DNA of 64,000 nucleotides from assembly GCF_004193775.1 (NCBI RefSeq), contig NC_041021.1, positions 23,404,632 through 23,468,631 on the forward strand, written 5' to 3'. Every line of letters begins with the position of its first letter. The first letter of the stretch is position 1. Shown here piece by piece: positions 44,814 through 56,270 of this stretch. Below the pieces are notes generated by a model. That model worked only from the letters and a program-made list of their open reading frames with translations. It did not search any database and was not told where the DNA came from. Origin of the DNA: Glycine soja (Eukaryota; Streptophyta; Magnoliopsida; Fabales; Fabaceae). A program made the position numbers and the translations under genes.

Positions 44814-45050
44814 TGATCAAGGCCGTAACCGAATCAAATAAACATGAAAATGCAGTAACTAGGAAGTGATCCTAGGTTGTTTCCCAACGAGCAATGATAA
44901 ACCAAATGTTCATAATATACTTGCAGTAACAGTAACGATTGGGGGGGGGGGGTTTGTTTGTTTTGTGATTTAAGGAGCAGAACAAGTAAACTGGAATACG
45001 AAACTAATAATATTAAAAATGGGTTGTTTCCTATGATTCAGAAGCCATGA
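44814..45050 (-). repeat. 5' LTR remnant of element E
   Basis: Begins at plus-strand TGATCAAGGCCGTAACCG next to the primer-binding site and contains CTAGGAAGTGATCCTAGG. A 12-base G run lies at 44941-44952. It fades into sequence assigned to F; the outer boundary is uncertain and the U3 end is absent. Confidence 0.55.
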
Positions 45051-46716
45051 ATTGTGTTGAGTTTAGGTTCCTTTGAGTTTTGTCTGGTTATTTTTTGTGG
45101 CTGAAACCTAAACCACAAAATTCTTACAAAAATATTAAAGTAGAAGAAAACCTCAAAAATCTAGAGTGACTTGTTCACCTATTGTAGTTTTGTCATAGAA
45201 GTCATGTCTAGTCATGAAACTTGTCACATAAGATTTCTTATGTTGTGCTGAATTTTATTTTCTTGTTTCTTTGTCTAACTCATTTGTTCATGAGTGCATG
45301 AAATTCTTTTAGCCTATTATTTGATTTGAGTCAAATCTTTCATGTTAATTAGTCCTTAACATGTTCATGCAAAAATCTTAGAGAGTCTTTGATTGTGAAC
45401 CTTTTCTTGAACTTTTAGGTTTCCTTATGATTGTGTCTATTGTGAATTTGAGTTTTGGTGATTGAATTTCTGGCTGAAATGTTGATCCTAAGTGAATATT
45501 GAACTCCTAAAACTGTGTTAAACAATCCTAGTGAGTTCAACATACATAGGAAGGTTGAAAGTAAGCCCAAGGCAATCAATATACAATGCTTAAAAAAAAT
45601 TGCTGATGCTGGCAGCTTCGACATACAAACTTGTAAAAATTACTGAGAATTGGTTACTTCGAATTTTGAGCTGAAATGTTTACTGAATTTGCTAGACATC
45701 TGGAAAAAAGTTATAAAAAAAGAACCAAGTGATTTGGATAAAAGGAAAAAATACTAAAAATCACACAAGTTGGCAGAAAAATCAGTATCCAGGAAAAAAA
45801 AAGTGAAAGGGAAGTGTGCTTGTTGTTTTGGCTCAAAATTTATTCTATAATTGGTGCCTATGTTATACCAATCTTAGTTCCGAAATTTCAATTGAAAATT
45901 ACTGTGAAAACAAGTGCCAAATCTAGAGGTTTGTTGAGTCATTTTTTTTATAGTTTTTTTTTTCTCTACTCTAAAGCCATTCTAAGTTTCTCTTTGAGTC
46001 CTAGCTTGCTTCTATGTCCTTTTCATTGCTTTAATTGTTGAGTAATCCTTGAAAAATTGTCTTGTTAAAACCCCTTTGGTTTAGATTTCATTTCATTTTT
46101 TTGGTCTTTGGTTATTGCTTGTCTCTTTGTTTCCTTGTTTGTGGGTTGCCATATAGGGAATTGGAAGGAGGATTGGTGCCATCCCTTGAAGAATTTGAGT
46201 CAAGAAGAAAAGGGCCAACCACCTTAAGAGCTATTGGACTAAGAAGCACTCCATATTGAGTGAATCACCAAAGAATGAACAACCACCAAAATTGAGGATC
46301 ATTTTGTAATTTTATAATTTGCAATTTACTTACCTTCATTGCTTTCAAGTTTTGTAAAAAAAAGGCTTTTCATTGGAAGTGTGTTGGGAGCCTCCAATAG
46401 GTTACCAAACTTCCATTTGTGTGTAATAATATTAGGCAATTTTTCCTTAGGATAGTGAGTGTTTTGTTGGGAACCTTGAATGTGGTCATCCAAACACTCT
46501 TAGGATTCGCCTAGTTTACTTTCTTGCTTACTTTCATAGCTTATTTCCTTTACCTTCCATTGTCAAACCGCCTAGATAGCTTTCCTTTTACCAATTAGTT
46601 TTTTACCTTATATTTCACACCTCTTTGAGTGTTTATTTGGCTAGTTTCAACCATAGTTTCTTTTACCTTTTGTTTTCAAACCTCCAACAAGAAAGAACCA
46701 CAACATAGGAACCAAC
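45051..46716 (+). other. 5' untranslated region of element F
   Basis: About 1.65 kb, T-rich, with only short chance ORFs. No gene recognised. Confidence 0.55.
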
Positions 46717-48481
46717 ATGAGTCATCATTCATCTAGTGTTAATGGCGAGGGTACTAGTCATAAAGACCCTTTATCTAGAATCTTAGATGAGTTGAGTTCC
46801 CTCAAGTTATGAAAAGAAAAATAAGAGAGAAAAGAAAAAGAAAAAATAAGAGAGGAAGAAAGAAGAAAAATAATGAAAGAAATGAAAAGAGAAAAACATG
46901 CCTCCTATAGTGGTCATAACTCTTGTAAGACCTTAAGTGAAGAACTTTGTGACTATTATGAAGGAAGGCATAGGTCACATCTTAGACCTCACTCCCATAG
47001 GAGAGAAATGGAAAGAAAGCCTCAAGAGGCTAACATTAACCTCCCATACTTCCATGGGAAGGACAATGTAGAGGCTAACTTAGATTGGAAAATAAGGGTA
47101 GAGCAACAACTTAAAAACAAGTCTACTTCAAAATCTTATGGCTCTCACTCTTATCAAAAGAAAGACCAAGGTCAAGGCATCTTAGGGGTGACACCTTCTA
47201 AGCCCAAAGATGGTAAGGGGAATACAATAGAAAAGCAAGCCCCTAAGGCTAGTATGCAAGAGAAAACTAGCTCTATAAAGTGCTTTAAATGTCTTGGAAG
47301 AGGACACATTACTTCTCAATGCCCCACCACAAAAACCATGATTATGAGGGGCCAAGACATTTATAGTAGCCAAGATGAGGCTACTACTTCACCTTCCTCT
47401 AGTGAAAGTGAAGAAGCAAAAGGGGAAAAATCTAGTGAAGAAATCTACCCCCAAGAATAAGGACAACCATTAGTGGTTAAAGAGAAGTGTAAGGAGGTAA
47501 GTGTCTCCTCCAAGAGTTTAGCTAAGAAGGAAACTCATTTTACAATAAAGACAAACATTAAAGAAACTTTCCCTCTTAGAAAACCTCCACATTTTCTCTT
47601 TTGTAAAAAGGCACTTGCTAGCACTGCCACACCTCTTGGGCTTGAGTTTGTTCCTCAAGTAAAGAAGTTGTTGGATGAGGGTTTGGTTCGCAAGAGCTTA
47701 AATCCTTGTGCTTTGTTGGTGCCCAAAATAGGTATTACTAGGCACCAAGTCCTTAAAATAGGTGGTATGATGAATGTTTTGAGTGGTGCAACACTCTTTT
47801 GTAAAATCACTCATGCACCCAACATCTTCATGATTTGTGTACATAGGGACCCATTGGGTAGGTTTGTTCTTATTTTTAGTTTCAATACAAACTTAGGTAC
47901 TCATATGGGACACCTTAGGTTTGTCATACTTTTTGGTAGGGATAATCAATATAAAAATACAGAAAAAGGTATGTTTTATTGCATTACATTTCTTAATTTT
48001 TCAAATAGTGATGAAGGGGTTCCCATGAACCCTAAGAGAATAAAGGTCATTCCTGAGTGGCCTACTCCACCAAGTATAAGAAAAATTTGGGGCTTCCATG
48101 ACTTAACAAACTTTTACAAAAGGTTTGTCCCATATTTTTCTATACTTGTAGCACCACTCATTGAGTTGGTGAGAAACCATGTTCCCTCATGGGAAAATGC
48201 CCAGGAAATAGGTTTTCAAACCTTACCTTACTTCAACATACCAAACACCACTAATACATATGTTTTTGTTCTTTTTACAGGTGTTGAAGGAAGGAGCCCA
48301 AGGTATGAAGAACCTCGGGATTTGAGGTCAAATCCTTTCCAAGGTGGAGGGAATGATGCAATCCTACCTCGCAAGGGCATTGGGTAGAAGACTCCAAGTC
48401 GATAGGGCTAGAGATCCAAGAGAAGGCCCTAGGGTTCTCATGAGCCTTAGGGTAGATTTCGAGCCCATGGGCAAAGTATGA
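46717..48481 (+). pseudogene. Internally deleted gag-pol of element F
   Basis: The ATG at 46717 (MSHHSSSVN) starts a reading that stays in one frame to 48387, broken only by two stops near 46809-46820 and one at 47458-47460. It has a gag linker (NINLPYFHGKDNVEANLDW), a CCHC zinc knuckle (CFKCLGRGHITSQC, about 47281-47322), and then fragments of the RT region (LEFVPQVKKLLDEG, then FYKRFVPYFSILVAPL). The central capsid, the whole protease, the RT active-site block, RNase H and integrase are missing. A frame change near 48300 leads to a C-terminal piece ending at 48481. The joints keep the frame, as though open reading were favoured or deletions happened to preserve it. Confidence 0.75.
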
Positions 48482-48647
48482 GCCCGCTTATCTTTGTAAA
48501 TATTAGAATAGGTTTTTCCTTCCTCTGGGCCTTGTATTTTGGCCGTTCTAGTAGTATAGGGTTTTAGCCTTGTATTTCGGGGCATTTTGAGTAGTCTTTG
48601 TAGTAAAGACTTTTTTTTTGTATTTTTCATGTTTTTTGCCATGGGGG
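48482..48647 (+). other. 3' untranslated region of element F
   Basis: T-rich, ending in GCCATGGGGG just before the proposed LTR start; the G run may be the polypurine tract. Confidence 0.5.
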
Positions 48648-49261
48648 TGAGCTTAGCTATTATAGGGGGGGTGTAGCTAAGCTCTAGCTTCTCATCTCAA
48701 GGAGGTGAGCTTAGCTATTAGAGAGGTGTGTGTAGCTAAGCTCTAGCTTCTTTAGGAATCTTCTTAAGGAAGCTTCTCAAGGAGGTGAGCTTAGTTATGA
48801 GAGGGGTGTGTGTAGCTAAGCTCTAGCTTCTCAAGGAAGTTTTCTCAAAGAAGCTTCTCAAATAAGTTTTCTCAAGAAATCTTCTCAAGGAATCTACCTA
48901 GTCTATAAATAGAAGCATGTGTAACACTTGTTGTAACTTTGATGATTGAGAGTCTTGTGAGACATACTTCAAAGTTCCACTTCTCTCCCTCTTTTATTCC
49001 TTCAATTTCGTGCTCCCCCTTCTCTTTCTCTCCCTCTTTCTTTTCCTACATTGAAGCATCATCTCCAAGCTTCTTATCCAAGGCTCATCTTGGTGGTGAA
49101 GCTCCTTCTTCCATTGCTTATTCCTTAATGGATGGTGCCTCCTCTCACCTCTTTTCCTTTGTCTTTCGCTGCATCTCCATGGTGGAAAATCACCAATAAA
49201 GGACCCCATTGAAGCACAAAGATCCAGCCTCCATAGAAGCCCCACAAGCAAGCTTCCATCA
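48648..49261 (+). repeat. 3' LTR of element F (boundaries approximate)
   Basis: Proposed TGAGCTTAGC start and TTCCATCA end (614 bp). Three direct repeats of GTGAGCTTAGCTAT...GTAGCTAAGCTCTAGCTTCT lie at about 48647, 48706 and 48786; within each, GAGCTTAGCTA and TAGCTAAGCTC are inverted. TATA box TATAAATA at 48904-48911. Confidence 0.65.
48904..48911 (+). promoter_or_regulatory. TATA box of element F LTR
   Basis: TATAAATA in the context GTCTATAAATAGAAGC. Confidence 0.6.
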
Positions 49262-49278
49262 CTAGTGGAGTCGCCAAC
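49262..49278 (-). other. Remnant primer-binding site of element C
   Basis: CTAGTGGAGTCGCCAAC matches the reverse of the family primer site (one base differs, CTAGT versus CCAGT), and then the sequence ends abruptly at the LTR of F. Confidence 0.75.
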
Positions 49279-50717
49279 TGTCGCAACCTACCCTTTTGCG
49301 GGCGAGCGAAGTGAGGCTCACGGGTGCATCTTCCAAAGGAGGAAAATGCGCGGAGTCGCCACCAACATTTATTTGTGGAAAACATTGGAAAAATTGAAGG
49401 AAACCGGTCATGAAGAATATTCCAGATTCGGGAGTTGTATTTACGTTTGAGGAAGGTATTAGCACCTCTCACGTTTGTCCCAAAGGACAACATCCTTAAA
49501 TTAGAATTGTGTGAAATTGTGTACCTAAACTTTTATTTCTTTTTTATTTTTGAGGTCAACAAAAGCAGGGCTCTTGCTCCTACGTACCCTCTATCGAAGA
49601 GGAATCCAGACCTACGTAGTTCTTTCTAAAGGGGGAATCAAGCGATTCTTTTTACTTGGACGGTAGTCCTTTCAAGGCGTTGGACCTTAAAATGATCCAT
49701 TTTACTTGATGAGAAAAACTGAGGTATCGAACCTTAAAATCCTTTTTAGTGATTTTTTGCGGACGAGCTTGACTTTGCGAGTCGATTTTAGCCTTAGTTT
49801 CACTTTAGTTATTAGTCAATTCAATTAAGAAAGAGAAATCCCAAAGAGAAACGTCTGATTGATTTTTTTGGCTTATTTTACTAAAAGATATTTTTTTGCT
49901 TATTATATTATTATTTTACATCTTTTTGGTTTCCAACGTGGTTACGGTATGACCGAACGGTCGGATTTCATTTCAACAAAAATTAACGGATATTACAAAT
50001 CAAATGATCGGTGGAAATTTATTTTATTTTTTGATTAGGCGAGAGAATGACTTAAGTAAATGACTAAAGCACGTCAAAAACGGAAGAAGACAAAATTGAA
50101 AGTAAACGAAATTAAAGTGAAAGTACACAAAACAAGAAATGAATTGAAAGTCTCGGATTCGAAAACTTACCCGTTGAAAAATGAAGAACGAACGAAGAAT
50201 GGATGAAGAACGGTGAAGAACGCCGAAGAACGATGAAGAATTTCCACATAATCGCTTACGGAGGCGTTACAGAAACACTTCGACTCGATTTTTCTTCACG
50301 AAAACGTGTTTTTTGCCCAAAATAGCCGAAATGCATAGCCAAGGGGTCTTGAACATTTTGAAACAGCTCCTCCCTCCCTTATTTATAGGAAAAAAGGGAG
50401 GTGCTTGCCGACCAGAGACTTAATGAAGAAGATTTCTAAGCGCACCCGAATTACTAAGTTCACCCCCCTTTTCGTATTTTACAGAAAAGTTACGGAAGCC
50501 TTACGGAAGTGTTTCGGATTTGATTTTCATCTTTTTTTCTCTTCCCTTTCACCAATGTTAAGTGGAATATGCTTACCCAAGGTTTTCAGAAATTTTACGG
50601 AAGCATTATGGAAGCCACGAAAGCCTAGGAAACCATTTTTCAAAAACGTGGAGGAGCTTGCCGCCCAGTTTCTTCCTCCTTAAGCAACCCAACTTCCAAA
50701 ATGTTCCAGAAGGGCCT
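49279..50717 (-). repeat. Ogre-like LTR fragment, element C
   Basis: The plus-strand start TGTCGCAACC is the LTR 3' end. The sequence is colinear with the B LTR but more diverged. It stops at AGAAGGGCCT, where D starts, so about 400 bp of the LTR 5' part is missing here and may lie beyond D. TATA on the minus strand near 50381-50389. One two-hairpin module at 49552-49622. Nothing of its internal region beyond the primer site is in the window. Confidence 0.85.
49552..49622 (-). repeat. TACGTA two-hairpin module in element C
   Basis: On the minus strand the inner stem is CCTCT...AGAGG where A has CCTCA...TGAGG, so both arms have changed. The second stem is CAAGAGC...GCTTTTG. It ends TTGACCTC. 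Confidence 0.85.
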
Positions 50718-51136
50718 TGTCATACCCTAATTTCGTCCGGGGACCTTTGCTTGATGACATGCGACCTTTCTTTGGTCCTTGTGAGGTGCTTGGCACCCAT
50801 CATTAGGCAATTTGTGAAATTCCAGGACATGCCGAAAACCCGAAAAAATATTGATGCACAATCCGTAAGTTTCCGTGACACACCGGAAATCAAATGGAAG
50901 CATCGTTGCATAATTAAGTGAGATTCCGTAACATTCCGTAAGTCAAAAAGGGGATGATTATGTAATCCGCAAGGTTCCGTAACATTACGGAAAGAAAACA
51001 AGTATCGTTACGAAATTCGTAAGTTTTCGTAACTTTACGAAAAAAGAATCACCAAAAAAAGGCAGAGGGAGGTGTACTTAGTAAAAATGGGGGTGCAAAT
51101 AGCACCCAGGCCCACTTGGGCCCTCCAGAATATTCC

Positions 51137-51206
51137 TCCAGAAGGCTGTTGCTTCTGGAGGAAGCAACCTGGCTCGCCTGGGCGAGCTGAGCTCGCCTGG
51201 GCGAGC
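51137..51206 (+). other. Foldback cluster upstream of the TATA box in element D LTR
   Basis: CCTCCAGAAG-gctgttg-CTTCTGGAGG (10-bp perfect stem), then GCTCGCC-TG-GGCGAGC twice (51172-51187 and 51191-51206), 29 bp before TATAAATA. It is repeated in the second LTR (about 61973-62042) with one stem mismatch. Confidence 0.8.
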
Positions 51207-51234
51207 TGGGCGGCAACCACCTCCCCTATTTTGC

Positions 51235-51242
51235 TATAAATA
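51235..51242 (+). promoter_or_regulatory. TATA box of element D first LTR
   Basis: TATAAATA following CCTATTTTGC; the copy in the second LTR is at 62071-62078. Confidence 0.75.
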
Positions 51243-51996
51243 GGGGAGGAAGTGAAGAAGTAAAGGGTTCAGCCCCTTAGGCACTTCTCTCTCTTTCGAA
51301 TTTGCTTGGAAAAATTGTTTCCGTGAAGAAAATCTAAGCCGAGGCGCTTCCGAAACGTTTCCGTAACGTTTTTCGTGAAGAATTTCGCGAAGGTTTCGAC
51401 CGTTCTTCGACGTTCTTCATTTGTTCTTCATCGTTCTTCGATCTCCAACGGGTAAGTACCTCGAACCAAGCTTTTCGATTCATTCTATGTACCCATAGTG
51501 GTCCACATTGTGTTTCATGCATTTTTATTCTCGTTTTGTTTACTTTTTATACCCCCTCTTGACGTGCTTAAGCCATTTTACTTAAGTCATTTCTCGCTTA
51601 ACTTAAAAATAAAATAAATTTCCACCGAACGTTTGATTTGTATTATCCGTTAACTTCGGTTAAAATAAATTCCGACCGTTCGGTCGTGCCGTAACCACGT
51701 TGGAAATCAAAAAAGGAGGTAAAAAATAATATAATAATAAAAAAAAATCTTTTAGCAAAATAAAGCGGAAAATCAATCGGATGTTTTCTCTTTGGGATTT
51801 CTCATTCTTAATCGAATTGATTAATAACTAAAGTGAAACTAATGCTAAAATCAACTCGCCTAGTCAAGCTCGTCCATAAAAATAGGCTTTTGAAGTTTGT
51901 CATTTCAATTTCTCACTAAGTAAAATGGATCATTTTTAAGGTCCAATGCCTTAAAATGATCACCACTTAAGTAAAAAAGAATCACTTGATAAGAAA

Positions 51997-52072
51997 GAAC
52001 TACGTAGGTCTGATTTTCTCATCCCAAATTGAGGAATACGTAGGAGCAAAGGGAAACACCCTTGTCGACCAC
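51997..52072 (+). repeat. TACGTA two-hairpin module in element D first LTR
   Basis: CTACGTA...TACGTAG outer stem, CTCA...TGAG inner stem, AAGGG...CCCTT second stem, ends GTCGACCAC. Confidence 0.85.
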
Positions 52073-52385
52073 AAAAAAGAAAAAATATAAAAAGGGTATA
52101 AAGGATATAAGGACATAAAAGGGAACGTAAAAATCAAAGTCATGTTTGCACATTCGATTAAAGGCTGCCGTCCCTTGGGACGGACGTGTGGGGTGCTAAT
52201 ACCTTCCCCGTGCGTAAATACAACTCCTGAACCTTTCACTTAAAAGTTCGTAGATCGCGTCTTTTCCGGTTTTTCCGACGTTTTCCTCAAATAAACGTTG
52301 GTGGCGACTCCGCGCGTATTCCTTTCGTGGAACACGCATCCCGCGAGTCACGCGACGCCCTCCCGTCGAAGGGTAGGTTGCGACA

Positions 52386-52406
52386 GTTGGCGACTCCACT
52401 GGGGAC
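52386..52406 (+). other. First primer-binding site of element D
   Basis: GTTGGCGACTCCACTGGGGA followed by C, directly after the LTR. Confidence 0.85.
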
Positions 52407-53249
52407 TGTTTTTAGAGAGTTAGGCCATTTAATCTTGTGCAAAGTTTTGCCATGACTTACTCCTTTGTTGGTTTCCCTTTATTATGTTCTTGTATATATA
52501 ACTCTTTGATGCTTTTAGTGCATTTTTGTATGCATGAGGTAAATATTTATTCATTTCATGCACACAAACACTAACACTATTTGCACACACGGTGAGTTGA
52601 AAAAGGGCCCTATACCCGGGTTCGTGGGAACATAAGGAGTGGAGGTGAATCTGTGATCATGCTAGGTCTCCGACTTGCTTGATTACAGTGAACCCTCATC
52701 TAGAGTTTTTTCTCTTTGAAAACATATTGTTGCTAGTAGTCCCTACTACTGCAGTATGTTCTTCGAAGTGGATGATACCTCTAGAAACCATCAAGAGAGA
52801 TATGACTACCTTGGGGGTTATTACTAAAAGCCAAGTTAGCTCTCTCCCTTATAGGTCCCTTAAATAGGGGCACGGAGGAAACACGCTGCGTGCCATTTTT
52901 CACACTGCCATGCATAAGTGTCATATACCCTTTTGCTTATATTCAGTGAGTATTGTCATACTATGTACATTCCCGTGTTGCGCCTTTCGCATATGCATCG
53001 CACATGGGTTCTGTCTTGATCCCCTCTGTAAACAAACCAACGAAGGGTCCGTGTCACCGTTTTAAATACATACGTTGGGGCACTTTGCTACCCCTAGACG
53101 TTGTATATAAGAAGGAGACAGTTTCTCGGGCTCCCGTATTCATAAATTGCATCTGTGTCATATGCATTTCTTCATGCATTCATCCATTCCACCCATGATA
53201 GATGTCGGAGTTTTGATTCGCACTAGATTTTATTTCACTTTAGTAAAAC
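52407..53249 (+). other. Untranslated leader of element D
   Basis: About 840 bp, no gene. Near-identical to 63243-64000 and to the A leader. Confidence 0.6.
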
Positions 53250-54897
53250 ATGGGATCAAGTCAAAAGCCTTCGCTTAAACAGAGGTTCTATCAAGTCAAA
53301 ATCAAGAGCTTAGAGGCCACTAGTTTACGAGAGTTGGGGCAATTAATGGGTCAACTTCAACGGCAAGCCTTCCGCAAAGCCTATGGTAAGATTTGGGACC
53401 TAGCTAGGGTAGAAGTCTCCATGGAACCGATTGCATCCCTTTCCCAGTATTATGACCAGCCCCTAAGGTGCTTCACATTTGAGGACTTCCAGCTAGTGCC
53501 GACTGTGAAAGAGTTTGAAGAAATCCTGGGATGCCCACTGGGAGGAAGGAAGCCATATCTTTTCTCTGGGTTCTATCCCTCCACGACAAGAGTTGCCAAG
53601 GTAGTGAAAATCTCAGCATAAGAGTTGGACCGTGTAAAGCAAAACAGGAATGGGGTAGTCGGAGTACCAAGGAAGTGTTTGGAGGAAAGGGCAAAAGGCC
53701 TTGGCAAATCAAGGCGACTGGGCTTTCTTTTATTGACATCTTGGCGCTCTTGATCTTTGGAGTTGTCCTCTTTCCAAATATGGAAGGGTTAGTGGACCTA
53801 GCAGCGATTGACGCTTTCCTCGCCTTTCATCATGGCAAGGAAAGCCCGGTCGACGCCATTTTGGCCATGTATGACAAATTCGACCGGGGAGGTGAAAAGA
53901 GTGGCGCAAGAATTGTTTGTTGTGCACTGGCTCTCTATGTGTGGCTGGTTTCACACCTTTTTCTCCAAGAAGGAAGGAAGAATCGGGATTCTATCTTCAT
54001 ACGAAGGATGTCTAAAGGTTCCCTTGATGGAACAAGGGGTTGTATTAATTATAATCCTGTCCTCGCCATAAGACAGCTTGGCTACCTCATGAGAGGAGTG
54101 CCATCAGACGAAAGCATCATGCCTTTCATCGCACGGGGTTTCAGTGACCACAACGCGAGGGTACTCCAAGGAGTTCGCAAGGCATGGGATGCGGCATGAA
54201 GAAAGGACAGAGAGCTTAGGGGAAGCCGTAATGGGATCATCGGCGGCTATCATAAGTGGCTGAGAGTCCGAACACAAGGATTGGATTGGCTCCCAAATCT
54301 AAAGACTGTGAGAGACGATGAGGTTAAAGCTTCAGAAGAAAGTGATGAGGTACAAGCCCTAAAGGCAGAGCTTGAAAGAGCCCGGGTAGTCGAAGAGAAG
54401 TTCAAGTCCATAGCCATCAAAGTCTGAAAAGAGTATGATGAACTAAGGGACGTCAATATGGCAACAGCTGAAGCCTTGGAACGAGAAACCAAGAAGGCCC
54501 GAAAGGAAGAACACGACCAAAACAAGTTTTGAGGGGCTTTATAGGGCAGCAATAGTGAGCTCAAGCTCCAAAGAGGTGAAAGGAATCATCACGGGTCAAA
54601 GGCATGATCTGGAAGGACGAGCTAAAGGCTTCCCTTAGGTCGAAAAGAAATTTGTCCCAACAGTTAAAGCGAGACTGAAGGGAATATGTGGGCCATCATC
54701 GATAAGTGCAAAGAGAAGCTAAATCTAGCGGCGACTCACAAGCAAAGGCTAGAGGATGAGTACGCCAAGATATCAGTAGAAAGGGAAGCAAGGGAAAGGG
54801 TAATTGATTCATTGAACCAAAAGGCAACAATGAGGATGGGCCGATTTGCTCTTACTTTGAACAGGAGTCAATAACTTCCCCGATTGCTAACCAAGGC
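53250..54897 (+). pseudogene. ORF1 relic of element D, 3' truncated
   Basis: The ATG at 53250 (MGSSQKPSL) opens a reading to a stop at 53619-53621; a second frame from 53531 continues to 54199 through FGVVLFPNMEGLVDLAAID and RGCINYNPVLAIRQLGYLMR. Later pieces (54200-54870) hold the Lys/Glu-rich, probably coiled-coil part. Breaks: the stop at 53619, an extra A near 53695, the T-run frame change at 53727-53730 shared with A and B, and stops near 54198, 54425 and 54530. The gene is cut at about 54897, short of the C-terminus kept in A and B, where sequence jumps into the solo LTR. Function unknown; probably DUF7745-like (from memory). Confidence 0.75.
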
Positions 54898-55414
54898 CAA
54901 ATCTTTTTGAGAGGATAAAACTGTTTGGGCAATGAAAAGTCTCTTTAAATTCGTGTTTCCAAGTCACCTTTGATTGTCATTCATAAAACATCTGAATAGA
55001 TGTGACTCTTGGAAATTATATTCTAAAAATCCCCTCTGGTAATCAATTACAAGACTTGTGTAATCGATTACAGGTTTTGAAAATTTGAATTAAAACGTTC
55101 AATAAACTGCTGGTAATCAATTACCATCCATGTGTAATCAATTACACGTTATAAATTTTGAATTCAAATTTCTAGTGATTGTGATAAACATTTTCAGCTG
55201 CTGGTAATCGATTACCATAGAGAAAATCTCAATTTGAAATGATAGAATTCTTTGGTCAAACCTTTTGTATTTTCAATTTGGAAACTTCTTCCTAAAGATT
55301 GTAGAGATCAACTTGATCATATATCTTGATTTTCTTGGATTTTTGTCTTGAGTAAAACTTAGAAGCACTTGATCCTTTAGCATCATCAAGACATCAAAAC
55401 ATCTTGCTTCTACA
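54898..55414 (+). mobile_element. Truncated solo LTR inside element D
   Basis: It lacks the TGTTGGAC start but keeps the TTGCTTCTACA end followed by TAGGA (55415-55419), as in A. TAATCGATTA palindromes at about 55061 and 55205. The left truncation is the same event that removed the ORF1 end, gag and the post-gag spacer. Confidence 0.88.
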
Positions 55415-55419
55415 TAGGA

Positions 55420-56270
55420 GTCATTTGACTTAATCCATCAACTGAAAGATCCTTCAACTATTTCTCGTCCTTGGAAAATTCTTTTTGCAAGAATCAACTG
55501 CATCTTTCATTCTTCCTCACTGCGAGGTTGTGAAAACAAGACAACAATTGGAACCTCTAAGCCCTACACTGGGGCAATGAAAGGCCCCATGCATAAACCT
55601 CAAACGAACCTAGGGGCAGATTAGAAGTTTTCACCCAATAGGTTCCCAGCTACAAGGTCATGACAAAAGATAACAATTGGTTCCTCAAAGCCTTACACTG
55701 GGGCAATGAGGGGCATCGTGCATGAGCCTCAAGTGAACATAGGGGCAGATAAAAAGTTATCATCCGTCGATGTTTTTAAACAAGAAAAAAAGGGGGGGGG
55801 GAGACAAACCCTAGGATTTCAATGGATTGATTAAACATCAAATGGCTCCATTGCCGTCACTCCAAAATGGTCAAGTGACTAAATAAAAAAGAACATACAC
55901 TCTGAGGGAATTCCCGGAGAGATTTGCAAAAAGATAGGATGAGGTTGCATGAATTATCACCTTTTTCAAAAGGACAGTCAATCTGTGTTTTCCAAAAAAT
56001 CAAATCAAAATCAAAATCACAAAATAGGGAAAGAATGTCATGAACATTGTACAACTTTCCATTACATTGCATTGTTTCATATGAAGTCCGCATTTACCAA
56101 ATTTCACGACAAAGGTTGCATGCATCTGCATCCCTAAAAATCATGTTAACTGCATAGATTTCCTACATCTAATGTCCAAATCTTGTGGATTTGGGATGAC
56201 CGGCCCTCTCGATGAGTCGATCTCTTGCTTTCTCATAAGGGTGGACCCTTGGGTACTTGTACCTATCACC
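55420..56270 (+). other. Element D non-coding region with a 129-bp repeat pair
   Basis: Homologous to 14711-15403 in A and 2793-3620 in B. The repeat pair is at about 55520-55765, with a short G run at 55792-55801. No gene. Confidence 0.65.

Larger units (their letters stand above)
36478..45050 (-). mobile_element. Athila/Diaspora-like Ty3-gypsy element E
   Basis: On the minus strand: a remnant of the 5' LTR (about 44814-45050), primer-binding site, gag, protease, RT, RNase H, integrase, a 1.4-kb non-coding stretch between two polypurine tracts, and the 3' LTR (to 36478). All domains are recognisable and all are broken. The 5' LTR is truncated, and the left LTR lacks the TGATCAAGGCC end seen at 44814, so both outer boundaries are approximate and no target duplication can be read. 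Confidence 0.87.
45051..49261 (+). mobile_element. Tekay/Del-like Ty3-gypsy deletion derivative F
   Basis: Plus strand: a long 5' untranslated region, a shortened gag-pol, and a 3' LTR. No 5' LTR or tRNA-Met-type primer-binding site is visible, so the left end is lost. The sequence resembles soybean chromovirus-type elements from memory (CFKCLGRGHITSQC knuckle, KKETHF, PHFLFCKK motifs). Family placement is moderate confidence. Confidence 0.7.
50718..52385 (+). repeat. First LTR of element D
   Basis: 1668 bp, TGTCATACCC...TTGCGACA. The first and last parts match the A LTR; the U3 segment upstream of TATA (51235-51242) is different and foldback-rich. One two-hairpin module (51997-52072) rather than two. 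Confidence 0.95.

Noticed and set aside
44941..44952. 12-base G run as a G-quadruplex or regulatory signal
   Set aside because: A single homopolymer without further G tracts; most simply slippage.
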